NCBI GenBank assembly: GCA_030765065.1
Contig: CM060975.1
Location: 162,722,993-162,786,992 of the forward strand
Origin: Deroplatys truncata
Lineage: Eukaryota; Arthropoda; Insecta; Mantodea; Mantidae
Direction: 5' to 3'
DNA: 64,000 nucleotides
The notes beneath the pieces were generated by a model that saw only the letters and a list, made by a program, of their open reading frames with translations, was not told where the DNA came from and ran no database searches. Numbering within the stretch: the first letter of the stretch is position 1; each line of letters begins with the position of its first letter. Shown here piece by piece: positions 11,610 through 23,529 of this stretch. The position numbers were made by a program, and so were the translations under genes.

Positions 11610-12490
11610 TTTTCACTATGAACCGTCCCTGGATAATCGATGTCTTAGAGATTGCCAGCGTGATTCTATGTTGTTCGTGTGCACATTGGTAATGGGATCT
11701 ATGAGATGCACGGATGATTTACTGAAAGATGTGCTGTAAATCCTCCAGCCATCAGTCTGTAGTACCCCCTCCAGGCATCCATGTGAATCATACTGGTGAA
11801 CTCGACATGCTCTGCAATTAAATTATATAGTGTGTTGGCATCTCTTTGGTTGTTAGAGTATATTGTGATCCGCACCTCATTAGTTTCTATGTCGATCATA
11901 CCCAGGATCCAGTTGCCCTCTACAACACGCCCACGATGGAATTTGCATCGCCCTATTTTACACTTGTCGATTTGAACTACATGGTCTGGACCACCAATTT
12001 TCCCCCTTGCATTATATTTTGTGTCAATGGACATCATACAGTTTTCCTGACAGTAAGAGAACCAATCTGACACTGTTCACAAGCTCACACATTGGTTACC
12101 TGTCGAATACTCCATTATTGTGGTGTCATATGACTGTTTGTGTGCAAAACAGGCATCAGCAATAACTTTGCTCGAACCAGGTTCCCTTGCACACAGACTG
12201 CGTCACTATTTCATGTCCGGTTCTGGAAAAAAAAAAAATCTGTAAATACCACAAGTGATTCTTTGCACAAAAATCCAATTTCTATTAAAAGGTATCTCAT
12301 TATAATAGCTTTTTTTTAGGTGTTGCCCACCTGCAGCAAAATTTTGGGATAAGTACAGTCCCATCTCTTGATGGTGTGCAGGATGGCATCACACTCAGGA
12401 CATAACATGACTGTCCTCAGTAGATCCTCCTCAAATAATAACTGAAGACAGGCCTCTTCATCTTATACACATTGATCAAGATCTACTTTA
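11610..12490 (-). pseudogene. Merlin (IS1016/ISXO2-like) transposase relic
   Basis: Minus-strand order: a CPEC zinc-finger-like start near 12400 (LLRTVMLCPECDAILHTIKR), an STG..TVSDWFSYCQE helix region near 12060, then the ISXO2-type DDE core in an open frame (12073-11699). First Asp in VQIDKCKIGRCKFHRG, with the RGRVVEGNWILGMID block following. Second Asp in SMIHMDAWRGYYRLM. The final NH..DP.TN.HTNNIESRW block with the catalytic Glu (codon 11664-11666) is readable only after a frameshift near 11700. Frame breaks near 12110, 12170 and 11700 make it dead. Terminal inverted repeats were not found. Confidence 0.8.
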
Positions 12491-13530
12491 TTAAAAAACG
12501 AGCCAATGCTCAAAAACATGCAGAGTTCACAGAAATACTAGGCACACACTTTCGCTTCTGACTGACAAATAAAATATGCTTCACTGCAAGCCTTGTTTTG
12601 TTAAACAATAACACTGGAGAGGGAACATGGTTGGGACTTTTTAACAAATACCTGCTCTTTATTGTTTCCACATCGGCTTTGCTACATCTGTTATGCATGT
12701 GTTTGGAGAATTTTTACAGCCATTGGCTACAACAGTTGCAAAGTCACTAAATGTTTGCTGCACTGCAAGCCGCAATATGCCATGTTCATTACATCTTATT
12801 GCATCTGCGCACAACACATACCAAGGACTTAGCCAGAGTCTCGCGTCACATGTTTGAAAGTTTCTCCCAAGTGATATAAGGAACTTCGGTCAGCTTTGAT
12901 CAGCCATTGAGAATTCTCAGGAACTGGTGAAACAGTCTTTTGAATCCAAGTCCTTTCTATAGAAATATGTCAGCATAATATATTAATACATGTTGGTATA
13001 CTGTTGAATATTGCACAGTATGAGCTTCAGATGTTCGTAACACATTTCCTATGCTTATAACAGTTTTTAATATAAAATTATTATTTTATAGTGTTATGTT
13101 GATATAAAACTGGAAGGCTATAAATGCAGCTTTTTAATCTGCTCAGCTTGCCTTTAATGTAGGTAGACAAGCCAATTGCATCTTAGTATCAGTACAATTA
13201 AGCTGTTATACTGTTGGTAAGGCAAGCCATGGGCATTTAATCTAGCTTGCCTAATTTTCTTCTTACAATGATACAAAGACTAGTATTTGATTTTGCTCAT
13301 TTATCTAGGCAAGAAAGAGGGATTCATACAAATCTTGTTTAATATTCAACACAAAGTTTATTTATTTAAAAAATATTTACTTTAATTCTTAATCATTACA
13401 ATTTTCTTTTCTTTTGTAATACATATTTTTTAAACTCTTTTCCAATAATGGGTATGTAGAGACAGGGCTGCAAATCTAATGATTTTCAACTCTTAATTGT
13501 TATAAAGACTTCTTTAGAAAATAAATTCTA
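12491..13530. other. No recognisable feature
   Basis: AT-rich sequence. Short open frames on the minus strand (for example 12510-12698) show no motif. A few ggcaagc/gcttgcc words recur at 13140-13260 without forming a convincing repeat. Confidence 0.5.
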
Positions 13531-14539
13531 TAAAAAACTTCCTTCAACCTTACCTTTAAAGCTGCATTTTGAATGATGCACCTGAGACATGGGACATAAG
13601 GGTTTAATTCTACAGTCAAATACAAACTAGGTTGGTTCCCATGTATATACTCTGTTTGCGCATACCACACACTTCCAAAATGGATGCAATACTTTCCCTG
13701 TATATGGTATCCTTTTACAGAAGTGTCTTTCTGATAATCTGAGAGGGGCAGGTTCTTTAGAATTTCTACCCTTTGCAGGCCATTGAATTTTGTAGCTTGC
13801 AAGCAAGTAAAATGCAGAATTCCAGATATGTTTTTTTTAAGAGGGGTGTTAGAGCTCTCCAAATTAACAAGCAGTTGTATATGGTGATGTCAAACATGTG
13901 AAAAGATATATATTTTTTTTTAATACCACTTGACAGTTTTTCGTAAAGGGGGATATGCCTACAACACCCCATGGACTAAATTGACACCCCCATATGCATA
14001 TTGTATTCATATATAATATCAGGTTTTAAAGTTAGTTTCATTTTGGTTTTGGCATCTAGCTTTCGTGTATCATTCATCAAAATTCTGGAACAATAATTAG
14101 ATAAAGATGTAACTACACTTCTATCATGCCAAGCAATGCAAGTCAAAGGTGGAAGCTGATGCACCTCTATTTTCCCCTCTCTTTAGGGCCTATATACTCA
14201 TATCCTTTGGCAATCTAATACAATTTGAACAAACTGTTCCAATGGCGTTTGTTATTCTTTGATGTAAACAATAAATAACTTAGGGGAGCTGTACCAGCTG
14301 TCTATTATTGCTCCATCCTTAGAACCAAATTTGATGTCAACATGTCATTAATTAGTCCAGGTTTTGCAGGAAACCAAAGCACATCATACCATATATTACC
14401 TTAATTATGCATGGTTATCTGAGGGTTTTCAAGAATTATGTTAATCAAATGTAGTTGGAAACTTTTGATTAATATGAAATAGTAAGTAATATGAATAGTA
14501 GAACTAAAGAAGGTTGTAGTTTCTACTTAATTTTGTGTG

Positions 14540-15115
14540 GTGTCGTTCACCCCTCTCCATGATGAGCAGTTAGTAAAGCAATAAATGTGGCTGCTTCTAC
14601 AAGTGCTGTTAGGTTGGTGAGTGAAAATAACAGTGAAATAGTGAAGCATTCTAAAGGTAAGCCATTAAAAAGAGGCAAGAAACAAATTGTTTTGAATGCT
14701 TTTAACAAAATACAAGAGAACCAACCCATCACTGTGAATAACAATGTGAAATTAATTGCAGTTTATGTGGTGTTTCCTAGTGGAGTGTGCATTTATGAGA
14801 CTCAAGCAAATTGGAGTTTTGCAAACACCAAGGAAGAATGCAAACAAACATAAGCCAGAGTTAGAAGGCAGATTGGTATATTAAATGTGCTATTCATAGG
14901 AAATAGCTCATTTTTTCTTCAGTTTTTCTTCAATAATGAACCACCAATGTTAGACAAAGCCTTAAATTCTGTCAAACATCTGTGATCTTACATTACCTTC
15001 TTTAAAGTGATCCCATTTCATAATATATTGCTAGAAATTGGATTTAGGCTTGTAAAGAGAAATAAAGTGAATGTAATTATTGACAGAGCGGATATCATGT
15101 GATGAAGATCCAGAT
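14540..15115 (+). pseudogene. N-terminal fragment of a DDE transposase (same family as 61.5 and 63.1 kb)
   Basis: Reads RGKKQIVLNAFNKIQENQPI, then after frameshifts VPSGVCIYETQ-like helix-turn-helix sequence. Near 14935-15100 come FFNNEPPMLDKALNSVKH, PFHNILLEIGFRLVKRN and VIIDRADIM, i.e. the segment just before the first catalytic Asp in this insect family. The same segment order occurs at 63,240-63,640. The catalytic domain is absent. The fragment is nested within the piggyBac relic on the opposite strand. Confidence 0.6.
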
Positions 15116-15207
15116 TTCACAACTCTTTCTAATAGTGATGCGGCCACAGATTAACATGAGTTTTACTTCAATTATCCTATATTTAATTCCAACTCAGATT
15201 TTGTTTG

Positions 15208-15224
15208 TGTTGTTGTTGTTGTTG

Positions 15225-15321
<97 letters not shown>
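15208..15321. repeat. (GTT)n-(TTA)n microsatellite
   Basis: About 20 bp of GTT units followed by about 93 bp of TTA units. The open frame through it (15099-15452) is a poly-leucine artefact. Confidence 0.95.
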
Positions 15322-15322
<1 letters not shown>

Positions 15323-16187
15323 CATGAGACTTGAGTCCACATGGCATTTGTTTCTCTTTGCTGCTTGCAGCTGTTACGAACATGAGGCTAATATGGAGGG
15401 ATACAAAATGTTTTGTTTACATTGTCCCATTTTAAGGCTGGATCAACGATAGATACACATTCCTACCCTGATCAAGCAGGCTTTATGAGGTACATGGCTA
15501 TGGAGTCAGATAACCTCAAGTCTTTTGCTCCTGTGTTGCAAGTCCCTTTGCCAATGTAAATATAGCTATTATAGACATATCCTGATTTACTTTCACAAAG
15601 ATCAAAACTCATGGTGTCAAATCTGTCCCTTTTGGTTTTGATGTATGCTTTGATGCTGCTTCCAACAAGCAGCCCTTCTAGAACATCAAGGTTTCATTAA
15701 GTGACCACCTTCTCACCAAGAATCTAATTTTCTTTGAATTTTGAAATAAGGTACTCAAAAGTAGGCCTAATTTTGTCTAATTTATCACTTCTGTTTTTTG
15801 TGCTGGTGAAATCAAGAAACTGCAGCATAGACAGAAACCTGTTATTTAACATGCATTTTTCCAAAAAATGGAGTTGATAGCATGCCATTTGTAGACCAGT
15901 ACACTTCTCATCAGAAGAGATGCCGCAAGATTGCAAGTTCCCGATACAGAGCTTTGCACATGCTCATCGTGGTACAGCCTTGGTGTACAAGGTAAACAGT
16001 AATGAAACTAAACTTTAGATATTTTACACTTTGTTTAGATTTTAAAATGTGCTCTCCTAATGTATGTAGGGTTCTTTCTAACAACAATTAAGGCATCTAA
16101 AAGCTGAAATAAGAAATTCATTGATAGATGTAATGTCTGGCAAGCATGATGGCTACACATATAGGGGGACAATGCAAAGAACAGGAA

Positions 16188-16262
16188 TGGCATAGATAGT
16201 TAACACACATGCCTGTGGAGTGGGCGAAAGTCAAAGCTCCAGGTTCGAATCCTGCTGCAATA
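16188..16262 (+). repeat. tRNA-derived SINE head
   Basis: A-box-like TGGCATAGATAG near 16189 and a perfect B box ggttcgaatcc (16243-16253), with spacing as in RNA polymerase III tRNA-type promoters. Flanks cannot fold into a tRNA and carry no anticodon arm, so a SINE rather than a tRNA gene. Confidence 0.6.
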
Positions 16263-16468
16263 GGAAAGTACTTTTTTTTCCTGGTAAAAGTGTTTGGTGA
16301 AGTTTAAAGGAATGCTTTCACTACCTCAACAATTAATGCAGAATGCTAAACATAAATACTTTAAAAACATGTTGAGTCATATGTAAAGTTGGAATCCCCA
16401 TCAACTATCTGTCTCCACTGCATGAACAAGTGAGCAAAGTGTAAACACATTGCATTTGTTAATATTGT

Positions 16469-16631
16469 CTGTTCAGAGTCTTTGGAGCCAGTGGAGAGGG
16501 AAAGGTAACAACCGCTGGCATGCAGCCAGTTCGACTTTGTGTGATTGTTCTTTGTTTTAGCTACTGTGCCGACCATGTGAATTCCTTATCTCCCCCTTCC
16601 ACTGACTCAAAAGACTCTGAATAGACAATAC
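16469..16631. repeat. Imperfect hairpin (about 42-bp inverted repeat)
   Basis: Left arm 16469-16510 (ttgtctgttcagagtctttg...) pairs with right arm 16586-16631 (...aaagactctgaatagacaat) with a few mismatches; loop about 75 bp. It could be a small foldback transposon. No coding content. Confidence 0.6.
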
Positions 16632-17639
16632 CAGAAACCACATGGATTCTGATTATAAAGATTTAACCTTTGTAGTCAGAGTGTGCGCTTGGTGAAAGAG
16701 ATGCAAGAATGAACAAAGTTATGGGTACAATAGTAACAATGTAAATAGCATCTTGTCTGAATAAGTTGAGGTTCATTCGGCTTCAGGAATTTTCTAAGAA
16801 TAGCAAAAGAAGATTTTAATTTGTTGCTGACTATAATTTCACTACAATTTCAAAATGGGAGATGAACATCAGCTGAACTGAGATTAGGCTTAACCTCTTT
16901 TTTTTCCTATGTCATCAAAAATATGGATATACCTCATGTAAACACTCCCTTTTCTTGATTTTATTTCCATAGTCTTTTAGGGATATATCCCAGATGATGG
17001 CTCTGCATCAATCTCATTAATTAACTGCATTGTCTTTACTTTCTTCAACTCCATTTTTCTCACTAGTAAGCAATAAATAATATGCTTGGAACAGTTGTCT
17101 GTGTCATGTCTGGCTGAAGTTAGTCAGGTCTGCACGAAATGGTGGAATACATATCGCACTCAACATGTTTTTCACTGCCGGTGGAAAAAAGTTTTGTTTA
17201 GCCAAGACATGTTGAATCAGCATGTTACGCAAGACTTATTGGTCAGTGGAGACACTCTTTTACTGCCGACATGTTGAGCTCAATGCATTGAATCAACATC
17301 TTTAGTTGATTGTTAATGCAGTGGAGACCCACCTTTAGAATGCAACACCCAGCAAATATTTGAATTTCCAGTAGACAAACAGGACCCTCTGCCAGGTGTT
17401 TATGTGATTATCTTTCAAAATGGAGATGGACAACAGCTATGTCACCAACTCACTGGTCTGATTTGCCTAGGTTATTCTGCATCGAGCAGTTGTAGCAGAC
17501 AGAGACCTGTTGTCACAGCTAAAAGATGAGCTAAACAATTTCATGAGAAAGGTTACAAACTGACCACATCCTGGACAATCATGCATCTCTACAGAGGAAT
17601 AGGATGCCACCTTGTTGAGATAGAAATGTGCCTGTGTAG

Positions 17640-19240
17640 AACAGCTTTTTGACTCAAAATGACCTCCAACTTTCCCAGCTCCACATGCACCCTAGGCAGA
17701 CCTTTTAGAGTGCGTGGAATAAGGTCTCGTCGAGCTGTCAAGAAGCAAAGCTTAGCAGAAGAACATATATAGACTTGTTACAGAAATTATTACTAAAATT
17801 CTTAAAACAAACCAGGTATTTTGGCCGTGGTCTAAACCATAAAACATCGCCTGACGTTTCGAGTGCCATTCCGGCAGGTATCTTCAGAGGACACACTGAA
17901 CGACTTCTATCACTACACTGTTCTGATTCAGTAACCAGTCTTTATTTATAGTGGGGACAGTACAACCTGCACTATTTCTGTGGAATGATGGCCAATCATT
18001 GCACTGCCAGGCCTGGAATTTGACAATTAGAGCAGGTGTATTTTTATGGTTTTGTATGCAGTTTTTTCAATGCCGGTAACCAAGCTTTATGTAATCAGGT
18101 TAATTCTTCTTTTTTATTAAAATTGTTATATTGTTTAAAGATTTCTATAGCCTCGCGATATAATCTGGCATGATAGTAAGATGTTTTGTTGAGCACTTCT
18201 GTCTCGTGAAATCTAATATCATGGCCTTTTAATATGTGTGTTCTGCTACTGCAGACTTCTCTATTTGTCCTAGTCTGCAGCAGGCTTTATGCTCTTCTAT
18301 TCTTGTATTGATGCTATGTTATTAGTACCAACATAAACCTGTCCACAGCTACAGGTTTTGAGGTATATTCCGTGTGTGGATAAAGGGTCTTGTTTCTTTC
18401 ACTGAACAGAGACACTGTTTTACTTTGGCAGTTAGAATAAAGATGGGTTTAATATTGACTCTCTAAGAGTCTGCCTATCCTGTCAGTGACCTTATTTATG
18501 TAGGGAAGGAATGCTTTACTTTGCTGTCTAAATACCTTCCTTTGGAGTATCCTTAGGTCTTCTTGGATGTGAAGAATGTTGTGTTTCTTTTAGCCCATAA
18601 ACATTTTTCTGAAATGCATTGCGTACATGTTGTATTTCATAATGGAGGGTGGTGAGCTCACAAATGCATTTAGCGGCCAAAAAGTCTGGATTGTTTAAAA
18701 AATTTTAATAATAATTTCTATAACATTGATGCCAGCCAAAGCTTTAAGTATGTATATCATAGACCATCGAGCATATGCTACTCTCTGGCAGAACTTTGAT
18801 TGGAGAAATGTAATTTTTGAGAATAGCAATGATGGTCCTGTCCGTGTTTATCATATGGATGGCTATCAATATGACGAGTGCTTCGTGAGACAGCTGAACA
18901 GGTCATGTTGCATTAACATTGCATGTTGGGGTGGATGTCATACAAGGGGACAGGACCTCTAGAATGCATCCATGGTCAGATTATGGTGGATGTTTATGAA
19001 CACATTTTAAAAAAACACCATAGTTCATTCAGCTCAAGAAAGATACCCCAAAGGGAATCTTTTGTTTCAGCAGGATAACCATCCATTACACACCTCCAAT
19101 CGGATTCAAAGAGATTTATAAGGGGAGACAAAATCAAGCTGTTCGATTGGCCTCCATGTTCACCTGTTATGAATCCCATTGAACATGTGTGGGCTAGAAT
19201 AAAATTAATCTTATGCTCTAACTGGGCAGAGCACCCGTTC
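17640..19240 (+). pseudogene. Tc1-type transposase relic, split by a Penelope-like insertion
   Basis: The N-terminal piece at 17700-17770 reads RVRGIRSRRAVKKQSLAEEH, typical of the Tc1 DNA-binding region. After the insertion (17780-18724) the catalytic domain resumes: DWRNVIFENSNDGPVRVYHMDG (the SDESR position is ENSND, so the first Asp is lost). Next are INIACWGG and, in another frame, LFQQDNHPLHTSNR with the second Asp. Last is FDWPPCSPVMNPIEHVWARI with the final acidic residue, ending near 19240. Multiple stops and shifts. Terminal repeats not identified. Confidence 0.8.
17780..18724 (-). mobile_element. Penelope-like fragment with GIY-YIG endonuclease domain, flanked by 35-bp inverted repeats
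   Basis: On the minus strand, 18360-18070 encodes (with shifts) a GIY-YIG endonuclease: LKTCSCGQVYVGT, then EHK..C.LGQ-like, the motif for Cys/His-rich Penelope-like C-termini, ending HKAWLPALK-like. Just upstream is the P.KDTR-P.STHGIYL linker. The reverse transcriptase is missing (5' truncation). The fragment is bounded by ttgttacagaaattattact (from 17779) and its inverse ending ataataatttctataaca (18724). A CTGA-GA/GAAAC core typical of the hammerhead motifs of such elements lies at 17841-17887 (minus). It interrupts a Tc1 relic. Confidence 0.65.
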
Positions 19241-20933
19241 ATACAGTAGATGTATTATGGAACAGGGTGCTAGATGTGTGGGAGTAGGCTGCCACTGTTT
19301 CCACAATCCTGTGGACTCATGCCTCATAGAATGAGGGCAGTTGTTGATGCTGGTGGTTTGTGATGAGATATTAGCTCTACCACAGCCTTTTGGTTTATGA
19401 GTATTATTTTTTCACATTTTTTTATATATATAATGTTTATTTTTATCTATTAAGACTTAGTGTTGCCTGCAATAGCCTAGAAGTGATGGTCAATAATATT
19501 TTCACAATGTCATTAACATAGTAAGTTTTATTATAAAATGGCATGCTACAACCTTATAAACAGAAATATTTAAAGGCGAAAAAAAACAAAAAACAAAAAT
19601 TTGCAGTGTGATACAGAGTTTCAAACTCAGTACCAGCAAATTCGAAGACAAGGACTTTACCCCTAGGCCATTCATTCCTAGAGTCCGACTAGCAGCAAAT
19701 ACACTATAAATGTAAAGGGACGGTCTGCCTTTGATCAAGACACCTTGTAGCAATGACGTCTTCCTGCCTGTCACATATTGTGAACCACACTTATATGTCC
19801 AAGAGTCGGCTCATATTTAAAGTGAAGTGTACATGTCTAATGTAGGTTTTCTAATACTACCCTTGAAAATAATCATGCCAAGTAGCCTGTAAATCTCATT
19901 CTGTGTTACATCTGACCACTTCTGAATCTACTTTTAGATCCCAATTTGCCTTTGGAGGTCAGGTCTTTATACGCTTCATGCTTATATACATTTGTTTCAG
20001 TAATTATGAAAGCTACTAAATATGCAACAAAAAACACTTTATGAAAAAAATCAATTGATTGGCTATCACTTGTGAGCTGGGTATGAAGCAGCACGCCACA
20101 GGTTGTACTCAGAAAACATGTTGTTTGGTATTGCAATAGTCTCCAGAACTCCATAACCCTGTCTCTGCACTAATACCTGCAGGAAACAAATCACTTTCAT
20201 ATTCACCGCTACCCACATTCTCAACACCAGCTTCAGAATTGGAACTCCCTGTCAATATTCAAATCACTCTCATGCATAAAAAATTCTTCAATTTTCTCTG
20301 AAGTTATTTCAGAAACTCCAATACTTCCTACATGAGCTAATTTAGAAGCTCTACCACTGGTTGAAGCCATGATTCAAAGTGGAAGTAAAAAGCTTGCAAT
20401 TCTTACCTAAGAGAATCTTGTTTTATTAGTGTTTACCTGAAATGTAAATAGTTTAAATACTCAAAGACAAAAACCATGTAGTGCAAAACGGATTCTAATT
20501 TCAAAGTTGGATGCAGCTGAAAATTGTATAGCTGACTTGAAAACAGCAATCTAAGTTAATTGTGACATACAAATGCAATCATATTTAGTTTCAACCTCCT
20601 CTACAGGCATAAGTTACACTCTTGGCACAGCATAAACGATAAGAATGTATGTGGCTAGTTTGCATAACTACATCAAACACTTCTCTCATCTTTCAAGGTT
20701 TATTACTTGTTATGTGCTAGATCAGATATAAACAGATAACTTGAAAAGGAAAACTGAGTTGCTACAAGTAGCTGTTTACTTACAAAGCAAAACAAAAGTA
20801 ATGAGTCATGAATGTGTGCGGTTACCCCAGACACACTTGACACTATCCATTAAGAGGAAGCAGTCCAAACAGGTCCCACAGAACTTGGTAGGCTTAAGGG
20901 AACCCAGTTTGATTGCTTTGACTTTTATATTAA
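19241..20933. other. No gene seen; one SINE-like head
   Basis: AT-rich sequence with only short frames lacking motifs. A tRNA-like segment on the minus strand (19570-19700) is the only structure noticed. Confidence 0.5.
19570..19700 (-). repeat. Possible tRNA-derived SINE (degenerate)
   Basis: On the minus strand, A-box-like TGGCCTAGGGG (complement of 19660-19670) and a degenerate B box around 19616-19628, followed by a T-rich tail (19580-19610). The B box departs from consensus, so confidence is limited. Confidence 0.4.
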
Positions 20934-20937
20934 ATAT
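20934..20937. repeat. Target-site duplication ATAT (left)
   Basis: ATAT directly precedes the left LTR; the same four bases follow the right LTR at 29736-29739. A 4-bp duplication is normal for gypsy-type integration. Confidence 0.75.
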
Positions 20938-21420
20938 TGTCGTATGCCTCACTTAATACTAACTTAGAAATGCAGATGGGAGCAACTCGCTTGTGAGAGG
21001 GATCGTTAATCAAACAAAGAACTTCAATTTACGAGGCAACGACGAAGGGACGCAGCTAAAGTTAGATTACAAAATAATTACTACACCAACACAATATCTG
21101 GCTGAAGGGAGAGGAAAGGAACTCTACACTATCATAATTAAAACTGCAAGAGAATGGATAGCTGGTAGATTTATTATAGAAAGATTTCTTACCCCATGTG
21201 TCTGCCGGGCGAGGACGCCATGTCTTAGGCAGTTGTCCGTCTGACTCACTCGAAGCCTACTCACAGAATGACCGAAGCCACGCTAACACCCCAAGCGTCA
21301 CTAACGCCATATCCCTTCCAATGACACTGTTTCCCCTCATTCGCCCCTACTCACGGACAAAACTGCCGAGCTTCGGAGTCCAGAGAGCGTGTTAACATTA
21401 ATATCTGTGCACATGCCACA
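20938..21420 (-). repeat. 3' LTR of the gypsy element (left copy)
   Basis: 483 bp, tgtcg...gccaca in plus orientation, identical to 29253-29735 except about three substitutions. In element orientation it begins TGTGGCATG and ends CGACA. Confidence 0.95.
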
Positions 21421-21432
21421 TCTCCCCCTGGC
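21421..21432 (-). promoter_or_regulatory. Polypurine tract of the gypsy element
   Basis: On the minus strand the bases directly before the 3' LTR are ccaGGGGGAGA. This purine run abutting TGTGGC is the expected plus-strand primer site. Confidence 0.7.
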
Positions 21433-23529
21433 CACCGAAGTCGACGCCCTCGTCGACATAAGGAAAATAAATATAATAAACATGAAAAGAACAAAACAAA
21501 ATGACATACAAAAATGACATACACATGTGTGATGAACCAAAATATAACAATAATATACATGTGTGATAAGCACCCAAACGATGACACAATGTTGCTGGGC
21601 GCTGTAGAGTTTCGAGAACCATAAGTGCTGTCGACTAACATTGTTAATGCACTTATCTTGAGCACCCCGCACACGCACACACCACGCTGCCTCAGTTCAC
21701 AGGCACACTACACTGCGCAAAATATCGATGGTCTGCCGTAACTGTTTGTGGGTGATTTTAGACAGTGCCCACAACGACGATTTGTCCTGGTGTAGAATTA
21801 TCACCGCAGGTCTCTGGTGATGACAACAGGGTGGGCAGTCGCTGGCTTGGACTGCCCCCCGACATGGTGGCTCCTTATGCCACGGCAGTGTAGTGGCTGC
21901 CCGACAGCTTCCCTGTGGTGTTTCTTGACTTCTGGTGTGCCCTGGGGATGCTCTTGGATTTTCTCGCTCTCCGCCACAGCAAAATACTAAAACAAAACCA
22001 CCACACAATAAACAGGGTGCTCCCACAAACACTCACACATAAAAGAATGGTATGTCATGTACAATTAAAGATTTTAAAGGTTGAAAGGTTTACACTAAAA
22101 ATTCTTTTGACATGGGGCAAAGAAAGAGAAAAAAAAAAATAAGTACAAATTGGCATAAGAACGAAATTTTACAGAGTTGCCATCCAAAATTTAACTTACA
22201 ATGCTTCACAATCCAAATAAAACAGTAAAACAGACTCAGAATACATGAACATGACAGAAATGAAACATAACCTTATTTTGGGATCCCAATATTAAATCTT
22301 AATAACCAGCTGGTATCACTAACAAAAGAAAGTAAGTGCACTTACAAGACAATCACACATGACAATGAAATGAACTCATTCACACTGACCATGGCCCAAA
22401 TTACACACAACACTCACTTAACTATCTACTCAAACTAGTGTATGCATCACTACAAACTACATCCACAATACATCTCTAAACTACGCCACGTGACATGCTT
22501 TCAACTACTATTGTCCTACTCTTGTCACCAATACAACTTCTCGTCCACATCACTATCTTTCTCATCTCATTATTATCAACATCTTTCATAATCATCATCA
22601 GTAATAATGCAATCTCGATCATTACTTCAATCATCATCATCTTTCAATTTTCTCTTCAAAACAAAACATCTTCACTTACGTGTCTCATTTAGCATGCTGC
22701 AAATTCAAAACATCTAACATGGCATAACCTTCAAGAGATCACATTAAAATTTCAGGAATTACCCAAATAACATGACATTATACTGTTGCATCCACATCCT
22801 CCAAATGAAATTTAAGCTGGAAAACAGGTGGTATTAAAATTTGCTATCTAAGATGGTAATAAACTTGTTGCATAAACAGAAAAAAAAGTTATTCACAGTA
22901 CAATCACTTCCATGCATTTAATCTCTCGTGTGAATTCATCACATACGCTATACTGGGCACGTTACAGCAACACCAATAAGCAAAATCTCTGAAAACATAC
23001 AACAACTGTCAGGGTTACACTGTGGCACTTCCACCGAAGCTGACATCATCTCATCTCTCCTCATCTCATTAACACCATCGGGGTTACTCTTACGCACATC
23101 CACCGAGGCAAATCTCAACTCTTATTTCCCACATAACCTCACACTACACACACTATTCATGCAACAATTTTCTGCAAATAAAAATCACAGCATCATTATG
23201 AAACCCAAAATCAAATCAAGTCAAATCAAATCAAATCAAATCATATCATATCAAATCAAATCGAATGCAACAAAACAACATCACATCATTACTCAAAACA
23301 ATATTGTCACAGAACATTCCTGAAAATGAAAGCTCAATTAAGCACATAGTACACATAAAACACATTCCTGCAGCATAACACAACAACAAAACAAATGATT
23401 TGCAGTTCCCAAAACATAATTCAAAATTTAAGTTACACCCACAATAATAATACACTTTTAATTTATCAGAGACATTCATATCACACATTCCTAAAAGCAA
23501 AGCTTAATTAAGGATCACAAACTCAGACT
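21433..23529 (-). other. Long non-coding 3' region of the gypsy element
   Basis: About 2.1 kb between the integrase stop and the polypurine tract. It holds only small frames without motifs, a (TCAAA)n tract at 23213-23265 and two short similar blocks near 23010 and 23080 (gggttac...cac.tccaccga.g). It may be a former envelope region or regulatory sequence; I see no envelope signature. Confidence 0.6.
23213..23265. repeat. (TCAAA)n tract inside the gypsy element
   Basis: About ten TCAAA/TCATA units, slightly imperfect, in the non-coding tail of the element. Confidence 0.9.

Larger units (their letters stand above)
13540..15950 (-). pseudogene. piggyBac-type transposase relic, interrupted
   Basis: Minus-strand pieces appear in the right order. 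Near 15850: MLNNRFLSMLQFLDF and DKLDKIRPTFEYLISKF, the piggyBac core entry. Near 15600: FDLCESKSGYV and DSIAMYLIKP. Then 14165-13976: TCIAWHDRSVVTSLS and NMHMGVSI, counterpart of the D-rich YN..MGGVD motif. 13960-13870: KKKYISFHMFDITIYNCLL. 13800-13580: the Cys-rich tail RLSERHFCKRIPYT...CVVCANR. The first catalytic block (IDE..) is eroded and the gene has many shifts. The middle (about 15200-14170) is occupied by a TTA microsatellite and a plus-strand DDE transposase fragment, so this relic hosted later insertions. Confidence 0.75.

Noticed and set aside
15099-15452. Poly-leucine protein; similar frames at 41641-42211, 42246-42555, 43643-44050 and 58616-59056
   Set aside because: Translations of trinucleotide microsatellites.
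16188-16262. A true tRNA gene
   Set aside because: Promoter boxes are present but no cloverleaf or anticodon arm; called a SINE head. The same holds for 31,327 and 41,403.
21337-22032. Envelope-like gene in the gypsy tail
   Set aside because: Overlapping short frames only, partly within the LTR; no signal peptide plus membrane-anchor arrangement.
23213-23265. CRISPR-like array
   Set aside because: A simple 5-bp tandem tract without spacers in a eukaryotic transposon.
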